Source of the DNA: a virus
Length of the DNA: 30,830 nt
Virus record (IMG/VR): IMGVR_UViG_3300031565_000235
Span: 1 to 30,830 of that record
Strand: one strand, 5' to 3'
Shown here: positions 1 to 6,716 of the stretch, piece after piece
Position numbering within the stretch: position 1 is the first letter of the stretch
How the letters are laid out: each line of letters starts with the position of its first letter
Program-made: the position numbers and the translations under genes
Notes under the pieces: generated by a model
The model's database searches: none
The model's input: the letters and a program-made list of their open reading frames with translations, nothing else
Told to the model about the DNA's origin: nothing

Positions 1-191
1 GATATGTTGGCCCCGGAGAGGTCGGCCCCGGAGAGGTCGGCCCGGGATATGTTGGCCCCGGATATGTTGGCCCCGGATATGTTGGCCCCGGACAGGTCGG
101 CCCTGAACATGTAGGCCCCGGACAGGTTGGCCCCGGACAGGTTGGCCCTGAACATGTAGGCCCCGGACAGGTCGGCCCCGGACAGGTCGGC
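1..191 (-). repeat. 15-bp tandem repeat coding pentapeptides
   Basis: Plus-strand units such as CCCCGGATATGTTGG and CCCCGGACAGGTCGG follow each other without gaps. Units are nearly identical at the DNA level, which points to recent expansion or gene conversion. The same units fill 3491-3880. Confidence 0.9.
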
Positions 192-290
192 CCCGGATTT
201 TATCGCCGCCTCGACGCACAATCGAAGCGATTCAGCTTTCAATGAAAAGATAACCGAACCCGTGAATCTATTTTTAATCTCGAATTTCAT
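1..290 (-). CDS. Pentapeptide-repeat protein, C-terminus cut by window edge
   Basis: The ATG at 290 follows a GGGGAGG Shine-Dalgarno site and the frame stays open to base 1, so 96 codons are visible. Residues 1-33 are a non-repeat cap (starts [13 protein letters not shown]). From residue 34 the protein is made of A(D/N)LSG, AN-I-S-G/R and AYMFR pentapeptides, which in this family form a right-handed quadrilateral beta-helix. The cap is nearly identical to that of the gene ending at 3128, so the two are paralogues in one operon. Some pentapeptide proteins (Qnr, MfpA) mimic DNA and bind gyrase; nothing here shows that this one does. The role is unknown and the length cannot be given. Confidence 0.85.
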   Translation of the reverse strand, partial: MKFEIKNRFTGSVIFSLKAESLRLCVEAAIKSGADLSGADLSGAYMFRANLSGANLSGAYMFRADLSGANISGANISGANISRADLSGADLSGANI

Positions 291-296
291 TATTGC

Positions 297-560
297 TTAT
301 ACCTCCCCTCCTAACTGAATCGGGTATTCGTTTTTGAAATAAATGATAAACCTTCCCTCAACCCCCACCCGCTCGATCCGATAATTGCCGTATTTCATCC
401 TCGCTTTTTTCAACATGTACCGCTGTTGAGACGTCACCGCAGGGTGCTCAAAATGCCCCGGCGGGTCGATTACGTTGATCCAGTAGATCCATATCAGGCC
501 GGTGACCAAGCCGATGACCAGGGCGAACACGAGGATGGCGATGATCAGGCGACGGATCAT
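297..560 (-). CDS. Small single-pass membrane protein, 87 aa
   Basis: Function unknown. Residues 3-28 (rich in I, L, V, A and G, ending IWIYW) form one strong transmembrane segment preceded by Arg-Arg, so the protein probably sits in the inner membrane with a short cytoplasmic N-terminus. The remaining ~55 residues are polar. The start ATG overlaps the stop of the upstream ASCH-like gene (557-560), so the two are translationally coupled. The Shine-Dalgarno site of the next pentapeptide gene lies just past its stop. Length and position are typical of unassigned phage early proteins. Confidence 0.7.
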   Translation of the reverse strand: MIRRLIIAILVFALVIGLVTGLIWIYWINVIDPPGHFEHPAVTSQQRYMLKKARMKYGNYRIERVGVEGRFIIYFKNEYPIQLGGEV

Positions 561-1150
561 GGCAATTTCTCCATCTCAATCCTCCATACCCAGTCGTTGC
601 GCTCCCAGGAGCCGGGGTGGAGGGAGTTCCAAAGATCAATAAACAGTTTTCGTTCTTCGCCTGCATATCGGATATCAATAAAACCCTCCGATAATGCCTC
701 ATCATCCGTGATCTCCTGCACCCGCTCCGGCCTCACCGAGACGATCAGGGCGTGACTTCGGGCGGCCCAGGCTGGCATGAAGCGGGGGGATCGCCAACGA
801 CCTGCTGATTCAGGTTTATCGACATCGCCATAATCTTTGGCTTTGTAATAAACCGGCTTTCTTCCCGCGATGGGAATTTCCGATGGGGGTAGATGATCAT
901 ATTTCTTATCGACCGCCCACGTCTCTCTGATATAGACCGTCTCGCCGGGGCGGTAGCGACATTTAATAGCATCATCTTTGCGGCGTCTGGTTTTGCACAA
1001 AACCCAAATGCCCTCATTCCCCTGTCCCTTAAAGATACGAAAGGATTCCGGTGAATTCATCGGCTGTGGGTTCATCAGCCTCCGCGCGACGGTCTTTCTC
1101 CCCTCCATCCACGCCCTCACCATCGGTCCGCTGAACGGTAAGCCTTTCAT
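557..1150 (-). CDS. ASCH/PUA-like phage protein, 197 aa
   Basis: The N-terminus (KGLPFSGPMVRAWMEGRKTV-ARR) matches the start of the phage ASCH-like family, in which a PUA-type beta-barrel is thought to bind RNA or modified nucleotides. Other family hallmarks are the central YRPGETVYIRETWA segment, a G-RWRSPRFMPAWAAR segment, and the C-terminal LWNSLHPGSWERNDWVWRIE. The length is usual for the phage members. The start overlaps the stop of the upstream gene by four bases (ATGA, 1147-1150), as does the downstream gene. The substrate is unknown; a nucleic-acid-related role is an inference from the fold. Confidence 0.75.
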   Translation of the reverse strand: MKGLPFSGPMVRAWMEGRKTVARRLMNPQPMNSPESFRIFKGQGNEGIWVLCKTRRRKDDAIKCRYRPGETVYIRETWAVDKKYDHLPPSEIPIAGRKPVYYKAKDYGDVDKPESAGRWRSPRFMPAWAARSHALIVSVRPERVQEITDDEALSEGFIDIRYAGEERKLFIDLWNSLHPGSWERNDWVWRIEMEKLP

Positions 1151-1401
1151 GAGCGATAACCCGCTAAGACGATTTTTTTGGTTTTGTGGAGGATCTTATA
1201 CTCCCGATCCCTGGGAAGATTGTATTCCCGGAAGACGTCTTCCCATGCCTTCAAGTCTTCTTCAGAGCATCGTATGAGGATTTGCTGCGCCTCAGATCGC
1301 AACAGTGCAGTCCCCCGGAATCGTCCAAATAACGTCTTATTCAGCTTCTCGACTACGATCTCCCCGATACGGCGATCTTCCGTCGTGGGTTTTGGTTTCA
1401 T
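1147..1401 (-). CDS. Hypothetical early protein, 84 aa
   Basis: I chose the ATG at 1401 (MKPKPTTEDRRIG) because AAGGAGAATCAA lies directly before it and it overlaps the upstream stop as ATGA. An in-frame start at 1440 would add 13 residues inside the upstream gene and has no clear Shine-Dalgarno site. The protein is charged and mostly helical, with no recognisable motif; the part LRSEAQQILIRCSEEDLKAW looks like an amphipathic helix. Function unknown. Confidence 0.65.
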   Translation of the reverse strand: MKPKPTTEDRRIGEIVVEKLNKTLFGRFRGTALLRSEAQQILIRCSEEDLKAWEDVFREYNLPRDREYKILHKTKKIVLAGYRS

Positions 1402-1625
1402 TTGATTCTCCTTGCTGCTGCGGCATTTAATGCATCGCACCCTTTCCCGGTGATCTTGAAATATGGATCAGGGACGAATGATTTATATCCTGCCTCTACC
1501 ATGAGACCCGCCTTAACTAATTCCTGCATGTCAGGACTATTCCCACAAAATAAACCGTTGGCCGTCCTGTGGCATGTATGGTCCAATATATCAATTTGTT
1601 CACGATTCAATTCCTTGCTTGTCAT
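1398..1625 (-). CDS. Hypothetical early protein, 75 aa
   Basis: No family recognised with certainty. The layout (N-terminal helix, L-KAGLM...FKITGKGCDAL, C-terminal helix) resembles small phage proteins with a winged-helix-like ending, where an ITxKGxxAL motif is common. It is coupled to both neighbours by four-base ATGA overlaps (1398-1401 and 1622-1625). A DNA-binding role is possible but not shown. Confidence 0.6.
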   Translation of the reverse strand: MTSKELNREQIDILDHTCHRTANGLFCGNSPDMQELVKAGLMVEAGYKSFVPDPYFKITGKGCDALNAAAARRIK

Positions 1626-1963
1626 GTCGCCACCGCCGCACCATACGCATCCTGGTAGATCAATGATTTCAGGATCTCGTGCCGTGGGCAGAAGATCCGG
1701 GGCATAATGTGGGGCTGCTTTTCCATCTCGACGGTGTGCAGATTATGGCCGTCCGGGCAGCGCGGGCATTTCGCTGCCACCTTGTAGACGATCCGGTCCT
1801 TCAGCAACGGCCCATAGAGTTCGCGTCTGACCGTATACATCCGGGCGCGGACCTTACCCTTCAGCCGCTCATATGAGCACTCCGGGCAGGTTATCTGGCG
1901 GCCCTTTGCGCCGAAGGCTTTTCCGCATTCGTTCCCATTGAATCCTGGGCATGTTTTTGTCAT
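1622..1963 (-). CDS. Cys-rich zinc-ribbon-like protein, 113 aa
   Basis: Cysteines fall in pairs: C5 and C13, CPEC at about 26-29, CPRC at about 67-70, and a late C..H pair (FCPRHE). Such spacing is typical of two small zinc-binding knuckles. The middle (YERLKGKVRARMYTVRRELYG) is strongly basic, which fits nucleic-acid binding. It overlaps both neighbours by ATGA junctions. I do not recognise the specific family; the function is unknown. Confidence 0.6.
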   Translation of the reverse strand: MTKTCPGFNGNECGKAFGAKGRQITCPECSYERLKGKVRARMYTVRRELYGPLLKDRIVYKVAAKCPRCPDGHNLHTVEMEKQPHIMPRIFCPRHEILKSLIYQDAYGAAVAT

Positions 1964-2130
1964 GGCGTTGCCTCCCGCCCTTCCTTATAGGCAAGCCCTC
2001 TTTTGCGTCGCCATTTTGCCGCCTGTCTAACAAGGCCAAGATCCTTATGCTGTGTGTGCGGAAGTCCTACCCTCTCGCACGCCTTTAGATATTCCTTATC
2101 CCCGCTTATCGAAAATTCACGGTTTGTCAT
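1960..2130 (-). CDS. Hypothetical small basic protein, 56 aa
   Basis: The ATG at 2130 (MTNREFSISGDKEYL) follows a GGAGGG Shine-Dalgarno site eight bases upstream and sits just past the stop of the HNH gene. A start five codons earlier would overlap that gene and leave the Shine-Dalgarno site inside it. The C-terminus is basic (KWRRKRGLAYKEGRE). Nothing identifies a family. Confidence 0.55.
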   Translation of the reverse strand: MTNREFSISGDKEYLKACERVGLPHTQHKDLGLVRQAAKWRRKRGLAYKEGREATP

Positions 2131-2131
2131 G

Positions 2132-2803
2132 TTAATGCCCTCCACAAATCTGTATTTCTAAAGATGGTTGAAATGGTCTTTCAAGTTTCGCCTGTTTTTG
2201 AATGTTCTTTTTTGCCTCCAGTGGTTGCAAGTTTTTAAGCGCCCAGCACCGCTTAAAATCTATGTCTTCCGGTGTTGAAAAATTAAATACAGAGATGGGG
2301 ATTTTATGATCGATATGCCAGTAGGAGCCATAGTTTTCCCATGTCATTCCGGGCTTGAATTGTTTTTCGAGGTGCCGCTTTAGTTGATTGGCGGTATATC
2401 CGGCGAGCAATTCCCAGTGGCGCCCAGCCTTTTCACCACCCCGCAATGAAGAACGCATCCCGAGAGAGATTGAGGCCGACGCTCTTATATATGGCTTGCT
2501 TCTCTTTTTGAGAGATTTTCTCCTGTCTTGTGCTTTCGCCATCTCGGGATGTTTCTTCCGCCACTCAGCACCGAAGAGGGGGTTTTTAAGATAGCGCTTA
2601 CGTTGACGTTCCTGATGACTTTCCTTGTTTTTGGTGTACCACTCCCTGTTGTACTCGGGATTTTTTAGCTTCCATGCTTGATGCATTATTGATTGGCAAG
2701 ATCTGCATCTGCTCCAGCACCGTCCATTCCGCTCCTTCCGCCTATAAAATTCCGAAAGCGGTTTTGTTTCCCCACACACAGAACATTTTTTTTCGTCAGT
2801 CAT
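2132..2803 (-). CDS. HNH endonuclease with N-terminal zinc ribbon, 223 aa
   Basis: Residues 7-36 form a four-cysteine ribbon (C7xxC10 ... C33xxC36) of the kind seen before phage HNH nucleases. Residues 38-105 are a basic linker with repeated aromatic/basic helices. The nuclease core has HIDH at 163-166, the N191 of LKNLQPL and the N200 of AKKN, giving the His-Asn-His metal site expected to nick or cut DNA. The length fits freestanding phage HNH proteins. It is not inside an intron or intein that I can see, and it lies among early genes, so it may be a mobile (homing-like) insert. A packaging role is less likely because terminase genes are not near. Confidence 0.85.
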   Translation of the reverse strand: MTDEKKCSVCGETKPLSEFYRRKERNGRCWSRCRSCQSIMHQAWKLKNPEYNREWYTKNKESHQERQRKRYLKNPLFGAEWRKKHPEMAKAQDRRKSLKKRSKPYIRASASISLGMRSSLRGGEKAGRHWELLAGYTANQLKRHLEKQFKPGMTWENYGSYWHIDHKIPISVFNFSTPEDIDFKRCWALKNLQPLEAKKNIQKQAKLERPFQPSLEIQICGGH

Positions 2804-2814
2804 GGCTATACTCG

Positions 2815-3123
2815 CTACCGTATGGAATATTCATAAACCCCGTTATTGTTGATAGGGTAGCAGTGAAGTTGGAAACCGTAGGGCTTCAGGAATTTTCGGA
2901 TCTCGCTTGCGCGGCCAGTCGAGTTAGGGATCATCGGTCCGCCCAGGCCAAATATGATATCTAGGTTTTTCACCCGGCCATACCGAGCGAGGCGGCTGTA
3001 GATACGGTAACGCTGTGAATTGGTTTTATAGGGGTTAGGTGGGAGCGGTCTGCTGGTTCGTTCCCATGAGTGGGGCGCGGGCAATTTCCCGTAGGCTGTA
3101 AAATCAAAACCGGTCTGCGTCAT
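2815..3123 (-). CDS. Hypothetical early protein, 102 aa
   Basis: The start at 3123 lies 5 bases past the stop of the pentapeptide gene and is preceded by GGGGAGGTGACGTC. The protein has a proline-rich N-terminal third (KLPAPHSWERTSRPLPPNPY) followed by a probable alpha/beta unit (YRIYSRLARYGRV ... FGLGGPMIPNSTGRASEIRKFLKPYGF). No catalytic motif is recognised. Function unknown. Confidence 0.6.
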   Translation of the reverse strand: MTQTGFDFTAYGKLPAPHSWERTSRPLPPNPYKTNSQRYRIYSRLARYGRVKNLDIIFGLGGPMIPNSTGRASEIRKFLKPYGFQLHCYPINNNGVYEYSIR

Positions 3124-3127
3124 GACG

Positions 3128-3979
3128 TCACCTCCCCTTTAACCCGATCTCTACTAAATCCTTCTCACCCACTACCTTACATCTATGAAGTCTTATCTTT
3201 CCGTCCGTTGCCGTAGGGATCGCCGCAATGTCTTTTGCCGTAAATTCTACAATTAGAATTCTGTAGCCTTCACGCCAGTCCTTCATGCACCAATCCAGCG
3301 TAGCGATATTGATACCCGCCGCGCATTGAAGAGTGTCGTCCATGTTAGCGTTGTCAACCGATACCGTCGTTCCCGTGAGATATTTCACCCCACCGTTATA
3401 AATGCCTTCCAGTTCGGCATTTACGAGTTTATATGCGCGGATTTTACCTGGCTGGTCGAGAAGCATAAGGAGCGGAGTGCATCGACTTTTATCGATTCCC
3501 TTCGCCCCGGACAGGTTGGCCCCGGATATGTTGGCCCTGGATATGTCGGCCCCGGAGAGGTTCGCCCGGGATATGTTGGCCCTGGATATGTTGGCCCCGG
3601 AGAGGTTCGCCCGGGATATGTTGGCCCCGGATATGTTGGCCCCGGATATGTTGGCCCCGGATATGTTGGCCCCGGACAGGTCGGCCCCGGATATGTTGGC
3701 CCCGGATATGTTGGCCCCGTAGAGGTCGGCCCCGGAGAGGTTCGCCCGGGATATGTTGGCCCCGGATATGTTGGCCCCGGATATGTTGGCCCTGGATATG
3801 TTGGCCCCGGACAGGTCGGCCCCGGATATGTTGGCCCGGGATATGTTGGCCCCGGACAGGTCGGCCCCGGACAGGTCGGCCCCGGATTTCCAGGCAGCTT
3901 CAACACATAATTTCAGTGATTCCGTTTCCAAAGAGAAAATAACCGAACCCGTAAATCGGTTTTTGATTTCATATTGCAC
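3128..3979 (-). CDS. Pentapeptide-repeat protein with extra C-terminal domain, 283 aa
   Basis: It starts at GTG 3979 after a GGGGAGG site; the nearby ATG is out of frame. Residues 1-33 are the cap shared with the gene at 1-290. Residues 34-163 are 26 uninterrupted pentapeptides, mostly [15 protein letters not shown] and ANLSG, predicted to make about six and a half turns of a square beta-helix. Residues 164-283 are a non-repeat domain (begins KGIDKSRCTPLLML) with no family I can name. The near-perfect regularity and low unit diversity suggest recent repeat expansion. A DNA-mimic or anti-gyrase/anti-defence role is speculation based on other family members. Confidence 0.88.
   Translation of the reverse strand: MQYEIKNRFTGSVIFSLETESLKLCVEAAWKSGADLSGADLSGANISRANISGADLSGANISRANISGANISGANISRANLSGADLYGANISGANISGADLSGANISGANISGANISGANISRANLSGANISRANISRANLSGADISRANISGANLSGAKGIDKSRCTPLLMLLDQPGKIRAYKLVNAELEGIYNGGVKYLTGTTVSVDNANMDDTLQCAAGINIATLDWCMKDWREGYRILIVEFTAKDIAAIPTATDGKIRLHRCKVVGEKDLVEIGLKGR
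3491..3880 (-). repeat. 26 tandem 15-bp units coding pentapeptides
   Basis: The units differ by only a few bases, for example CCCCGGATATGTTGG against CCCCGGACAGGTCGG on the plus strand. Because the unit length is a multiple of three and stop-free, long false frames appear on both strands across it. Confidence 0.92.
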
Positions 3980-3993
3980 GGCTTACCTCCCCT

Positions 3994-4131
3994 TTAATGT
4001 GTCAAGATATGATAGATCCCCGGTAAGACGATCCAGCAGAACGCGAGGCCGCAGCTTATGATCGCCACCCATCTTATGATGTACTCCGCGCTTTCCATGA
4101 ATCGCTCGATGCTTGTTTGCTCTGTGATCAT
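3994..4131 (-). CDS. Small membrane protein, 45 aa
   Basis: An ATG at 4131 follows a near-perfect AAAGGAGG site five bases away, and the frame ends at TAA 3994. Residues 18-42 (YIIRWVAIISCGLAFCWIVL and onward) are one hydrophobic membrane span. It fills the otherwise empty gap between the coiled-coil gene and the pentapeptide gene. Function unknown; it may be one of the small inner-membrane proteins often found in phage early regions. Confidence 0.65.
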   Translation of the reverse strand: MITEQTSIERFMESAEYIIRWVAIISCGLAFCWIVLPGIYHILTH

Positions 4132-4143
4132 GACGTCCTCCTT

Positions 4144-4404
4144 TTAATGTGGGGCGTCGTGCAGACCGCCCCGACCTACTACTGGCCGCTGCTCAAGGTC
4201 CGGTGAGCTTGCCGGGATCTGAGGATACTTTGCCGGGGGCCTCCTTTCTTGTTCGAGATATTGCCGCACCGTCGCCATGTCTTTTTTCTGCCACGCCAGC
4301 CCGTATTCGTATTTACTTATTTCCCCGCGTGGCTTGCCCATGAGTTGATCGATCCGGGCTTCCAGGGCGTCTATGCGGTTTTCTAGGGCTTCATAGCGGG
4401 TCAC
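4144..4404 (-). CDS. Hypothetical protein with N-terminal coiled coil, 86 aa
   Basis: It uses GTG at 4404, after GAGGGA and just past the stop of the HTH gene. Residues 3-22 (RYEALENRIDALEARIDQLM) are heptad-like and predict a short coiled coil, followed by a charged middle and a proline-rich tail. The function is not known. Oligomerisation through the coiled coil is the only supported inference. Confidence 0.6.
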   Translation of the reverse strand: MTRYEALENRIDALEARIDQLMGKPRGEISKYEYGLAWQKKDMATVRQYLEQERRPPAKYPQIPASSPDLEQRPVVGRGGLHDAPH

Positions 4405-4406
4405 TG

Positions 4407-4841
4407 CTATCCCTCTTCCTCAACTTCCGTGAAGGCCAGTAAAGCCGTAATTTTGGCGCAGCTCTGCATGAGTTCATGACGTTCTTCCCGGCTCATGTTT
4501 ACCGATAGAGTCCTTCGCATCTGCGGCAATAGTGGGCGAATTGGTTGAGCAAGGGGACGCAGTGCATCGAGGGTGGAAACTATCCATCTTGAATAGCGGT
4601 CGAGTTTTACCGCATTGGCATCGTCTTCAAGCCATTCTTTATTGATGAGAATGTAGCCATCTTCGGTATGGATGATAGGCTCGTTATCTTTCCGAAGGGA
4701 TTTGATTTTACGTTTAATCGTTTCTCTTTTTACATTAAAATAATCTGCAAGTTGTGCGGCTGTTAAATGATTGCCTTTTATCTCCTGTTTAACTTCTTCC
4801 GGTGTGACTTTTACTCGGGTATCTGGTTTTTCGTCGTCCAT
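4407..4841 (-). CDS. HTH-containing early regulator or replication accessory protein, 144 aa
   Basis: The ATG at 4841 follows GGAGG. Residues 12-55 hold a helix-turn-helix: VTPEEVKQEIKG, then LTAAQLADYFNVKRETIKRKIKSL, then a wing-like stretch (EPIIHTEDGYILINKEWL) as in winged-helix HTH_11-type domains. The C-terminal half is helical, with proline near residues 96-107 and no recognised domain. The gene overlaps the upstream 239-aa gene by 31 bases in another frame, which couples their translation. A DNA-binding role is likely; the target is unknown. Confidence 0.65.
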   Translation of the reverse strand: MDDEKPDTRVKVTPEEVKQEIKGNHLTAAQLADYFNVKRETIKRKIKSLRKDNEPIIHTEDGYILINKEWLEDDANAVKLDRYSRWIVSTLDALRPLAQPIRPLLPQMRRTLSVNMSREERHELMQSCAKITALLAFTEVEEEG

Positions 4842-5530
4842 GCGAATACCTCCAATCGTTTGCGGATGATTATGGCTTTCGCCGTTGCCTCCCTGAACGC
4901 TGCCTCATGCCAATCTTTCGGCGGCTTCTGGGGAAGGGCATGAATACACTGGTCAAGGGCGCTGATATAAAGCATCTGTTCGGGTGGGTACGCCTTCCTG
5001 AGTGCTTCCTTTACGGGGGCCGCCGCCGCCTGCCGTTCCTTTTCTTTTTCATAATGGATTGCGTTCAGGACGGCGGTTTTGGTGGGGATGTCCTCGTTTT
5101 CTCGCGCCTGAGCCTTGATCTTGGCGACGATTTCGGGGTTGTCTTTGATGGTGCGGGCGTGTTCTAACTTCTTTCTCGTCATCCCAAGTCTCTCGTACTT
5201 CGGCGGCTCCCCGGAGGGGGACGAACCGCCTCCTTTCCCTCCTGCGATAGATCGTGCCGGGAGTTCCTTTTCTGCCAGTTCACCGATCCGCGCCTCAATA
5301 TCGAGGAGCATTTCCCCGGCGTCCTGGCCGTCCCTGAGCGTCGCCTTCCGTTGCGCCTCAGTCATGCCGAGCTGATCCATGAGTTTGATCTTGGTCTGGT
5401 AGAACCTCACCGCCGCCTGTCCTATAAACGACATCGGGACAAGCTCCTCTGATGTAGCCGGTAACAATCTGTTTTGAGTGATAATCTTGAACATTTCCAT
5501 AGCTTCTTCCCCTTCCATTTGGTCTGTCAT
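4811..5530 (-). CDS. Hypothetical phage protein, ParB/Noc-like middle segment, 239 aa
   Basis: The ATG at 5530 follows AAAGGGGACAGC. Residues 1-90 are helical with acidic surface; 95-108 are a Gly/Ser-rich linker. Residues 110-160 (KYERLGMTRKKLEHARTIKD and onward) resemble the helix-rich segment seen in phage proteins related to ParB/Noc-type DNA-binding factors. The rest is helical and ends with a tryptophan-containing helix. The resemblance is weak and I would not name a function. Its position directly upstream of the HTH gene suggests a DNA-metabolism or regulatory partnership. Confidence 0.6.
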   Translation of the reverse strand: MTDQMEGEEAMEMFKIITQNRLLPATSEELVPMSFIGQAAVRFYQTKIKLMDQLGMTEAQRKATLRDGQDAGEMLLDIEARIGELAEKELPARSIAGGKGGGSSPSGEPPKYERLGMTRKKLEHARTIKDNPEIVAKIKAQARENEDIPTKTAVLNAIHYEKEKERQAAAAPVKEALRKAYPPEQMLYISALDQCIHALPQKPPKDWHEAAFREATAKAIIIRKRLEVFAWTTKNQIPE

Positions 5531-5549
5531 GCTGTCCCCTTTCTCACCG

Positions 5550-5657
5550 CTATGTCTTTGATTCCTTTAATGTATACATCTCTGAAATCTTCCGCCCTAA
5601 ATGTTTACCATTGTCAAACAATTGTATACGTGACATGTTAAAAAATTTTGGTATCAT
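5550..5657 (-). CDS. Possible small basic protein, 35 aa
   Basis: An ATG at 5657 overlaps the upstream stop (ATGA at 5654-5657), the junction used repeatedly in this operon, and the frame runs to TAG at 5550. It fills the gap of about 120 bases before the next gene. There is no separate Shine-Dalgarno site, so expression would depend on coupling. The region also contains two copies of TGTATAC (5571-5577 and 5623-5629), so it could instead be regulatory. Confidence 0.35.
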   Translation of the reverse strand: MIPKFFNMSRIQLFDNGKHLGRKISEMYTLKESKT

Positions 5658-5908
5658 CGTTTCAAAAGGTCGCGCAGTTCAACCCGACCTTTGCTCTGGA
5701 TCAGGAGAATGGTTTTGTAATCGTCAAGGAAACCCTTTATCGCGTACTCTTGGAGGAGCTCAGAAATGCCGACACCCTTAGCGATGCAGACGGCCTCAAG
5801 GTCAGATTTGAATTTTTCGCCCACCCGGAAGGAAACGAGGGCTTGTTTTTTTTCATCTTCGACAGGTAAATGCGGATTCGACCAATCAAGTTTGACCTGT
5901 GTCGCCAT
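5654..5908 (-). CDS. Possible ribbon-helix-helix type protein, 84 aa
   Basis: The ATG at 5908 follows a strong AGGAGG. Residues 22-60 read QALVSFRVGEKFKSDLEAVC-IAKGVGISELLQEYAIKGFL: a beta-strand with alternating residues, then two helices separated by a G-x-S turn, as in CopG/Arc-type DNA-binding dimers. An acidic N-terminal tail precedes it. Such proteins usually repress small operons or act with plasmid/phage partition or toxin-antitoxin units; no partner toxin is visible. The assignment rests on pattern only. Confidence 0.6.
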   Translation of the reverse strand: MATQVKLDWSNPHLPVEDEKKQALVSFRVGEKFKSDLEAVCIAKGVGISELLQEYAIKGFLDDYKTILLIQSKGRVELRDLLKR

Positions 5909-5918
5909 GCTGGACCTC

Positions 5919-6140
5919 CTATTCTTTCGGCCAAATTGTCTGCACGTTCGTTTTCAGGTGCGTCGCGATCTCCCGGAGACGGTATTCCGGTGTAGCCGTG
6001 TAAACGATTTCGGAGAGATAAACCTTCCCGATGGGCGGATTCATCCGCTTTCCGAGAGATGAAAGGGTGAGGTCATGAAGACGCAGTTTGGAAAAAAACA
6101 CATTTCGCTTGACTTTTCGGGAGACTTTGGGTTTATTCAT
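5919..6140 (-). CDS. Ner/Nlp-like HTH regulator, Cro candidate, 73 aa
   Basis: The protein has the small Ner layout: LRLHDLTLSSLGKRMNPPIG, then KVYLSEIVYTATPEYRLREI, ending ATHLKTNVQTIWPKE. The closing 'IWP' after a last helix is a feature of phage Mu Ner and bacterial Nlp proteins. It lies second in the leftward early operon, opposite in direction to the CI-like repressor at 6748, so a Cro-type role (turning down the early promoter and the repressor) is a reasonable inference. The start overlaps the upstream stop as ATGA (6137-6140). Confidence 0.65.
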   Translation of the reverse strand: MNKPKVSRKVKRNVFFSKLRLHDLTLSSLGKRMNPPIGKVYLSEIVYTATPEYRLREIATHLKTNVQTIWPKE

Positions 6141-6376
6141 TTTTTATTGTCCTTACTTTGTTTAGTAGGAGAAGCTTTTAAGGTTTCGGCGATGTTCTTG
6201 ATTATGCACAGAAGGCGGACAAACAGCCCCGCTCCCGGCGTGGCCTTGATGGTGTAATAATGTTCACCGTCATATTGAGCGAACGGTATTTTGTTGATTC
6301 TTGCTTGGGCGTCTTCTTTGGACCATGCGGGAATATCGAACCCCCACCACGCTCCATCGTGATAGTATTGAAACAT
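6137..6376 (-). CDS. Small phage early protein, 79 aa (possible longer form to 6646)
   Basis: The core form starts at ATG 6376 after GGAGACGGTAT and begins MFQYYHDGAWWGFDIPAWSK, a layout common in small phage proteins of unknown function. A hydrophobic stretch (AGLFVRLLCIIKNIAETL) lies near the C-terminus. The frame stays open upstream to an ATG at 6646 that has its own strong AGGAGG site and lies directly downstream of the early promoter, giving a 169-aa alternative. That extension runs antisense through the DUF1508 gene and has low-complexity, Pro/Ser/Cys-rich content, so I prefer the short form. The extension may be a translated leader. Confidence 0.55.
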   Translation of the reverse strand: MFQYYHDGAWWGFDIPAWSKEDAQARINKIPFAQYDGEHYYTIKATPGAGLFVRLLCIIKNIAETLKASPTKQSKDNKK

Positions 6377-6426
6377 ATACCGTCTCCACTTTTTACCATT
6401 ATCAACACCACAAGGAGGGCCTAAAG

Positions 6427-6597
6427 ATGGAATTTCATGTTTACAAGGACACCTCGAATCAGTGGAGGTGGCGCTTACGCGCGCAAAACAACAAGAATAT
6501 TGCAGTGTCAGGCGAGGGTTATTACAACAAGCAGGACTGCCTGGACGCGATTGCTCTGGTAAAACAGTGCGGTTCTGCTCCGGTGAAGGAAGATTAG
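6427..6597 (+). CDS. DUF1508 (UPF0339/YegP-like) protein, 56 aa
   Basis: An ATG at 6427 follows AAGGAGGG. The short product holds one DUF1508 unit: FHVYKDTSNQWRWRLRAQNN, then IAVSGEGYYNKQDCLDAIAL-VK. Family members have one or two such units and unknown function; they occur in bacteria, archaea and phages. It lies on the plus strand inside the leader of the leftward early operon, antisense to the possible 169-aa reading frame. No promoter of its own is evident, so transcription from the left or from an unseen promoter must be assumed. Confidence 0.75.
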   Translation: MEFHVYKDTSNQWRWRLRAQNNKNIAVSGEGYYNKQDCLDAIALVKQCGSAPVKED

Positions 6598-6651
6598 GAT
6601 TTGAATCTGGGTGGAGACGGTTCATTTCTTCGGTAGATTCTGGCATGGCTT

Positions 6652-6657
6652 CCTCCT
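6652..6657 (-). promoter_or_regulatory. Strong ribosome-binding site in early leader
   Basis: The minus strand reads AGGAGG five bases before an ATG at 6646. It is the first translation start after the early promoter and opens a 169-codon frame ending at 6137. Whether the product is a leader peptide or a long form of the 79-aa protein is unresolved. Confidence 0.55.
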
Positions 6658-6687
6658 GATTAGGTTTGGGTTACTTCGTTAGGTGGA

Positions 6688-6716
6688 GATATACACGATC
6701 GCAAATTATATGTCAA
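6688..6716 (-). promoter_or_regulatory. Early lytic promoter (PL-like), leftward
   Basis: On the minus strand TTGACA (6716-6711) and TATATC (6693-6688) are separated by exactly 17 bases, close to the sigma-70 consensus. A transcript would start near 6681 and enter the early operon. One copy of the 9-bp ATTTGCGAT repeat lies in the spacer, well placed for a repressor to block RNA polymerase. Confidence 0.75.

Noticed and set aside
3491-3880. CRISPR array
   Set aside because: The 15-bp units are contiguous, without spacers, and in coding phase.
3326-3910. Long plus-strand frame with collagen-like V-G-P-G-Y repeats, and a second one on the minus strand with T-Y-P-G-P repeats
   Set aside because: They are other-frame readings of the pentapeptide 15-bp repeats, which contain no stops in several frames. 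No ribosome-binding site, and the pentapeptide frame has a proper start and non-repeat domains.
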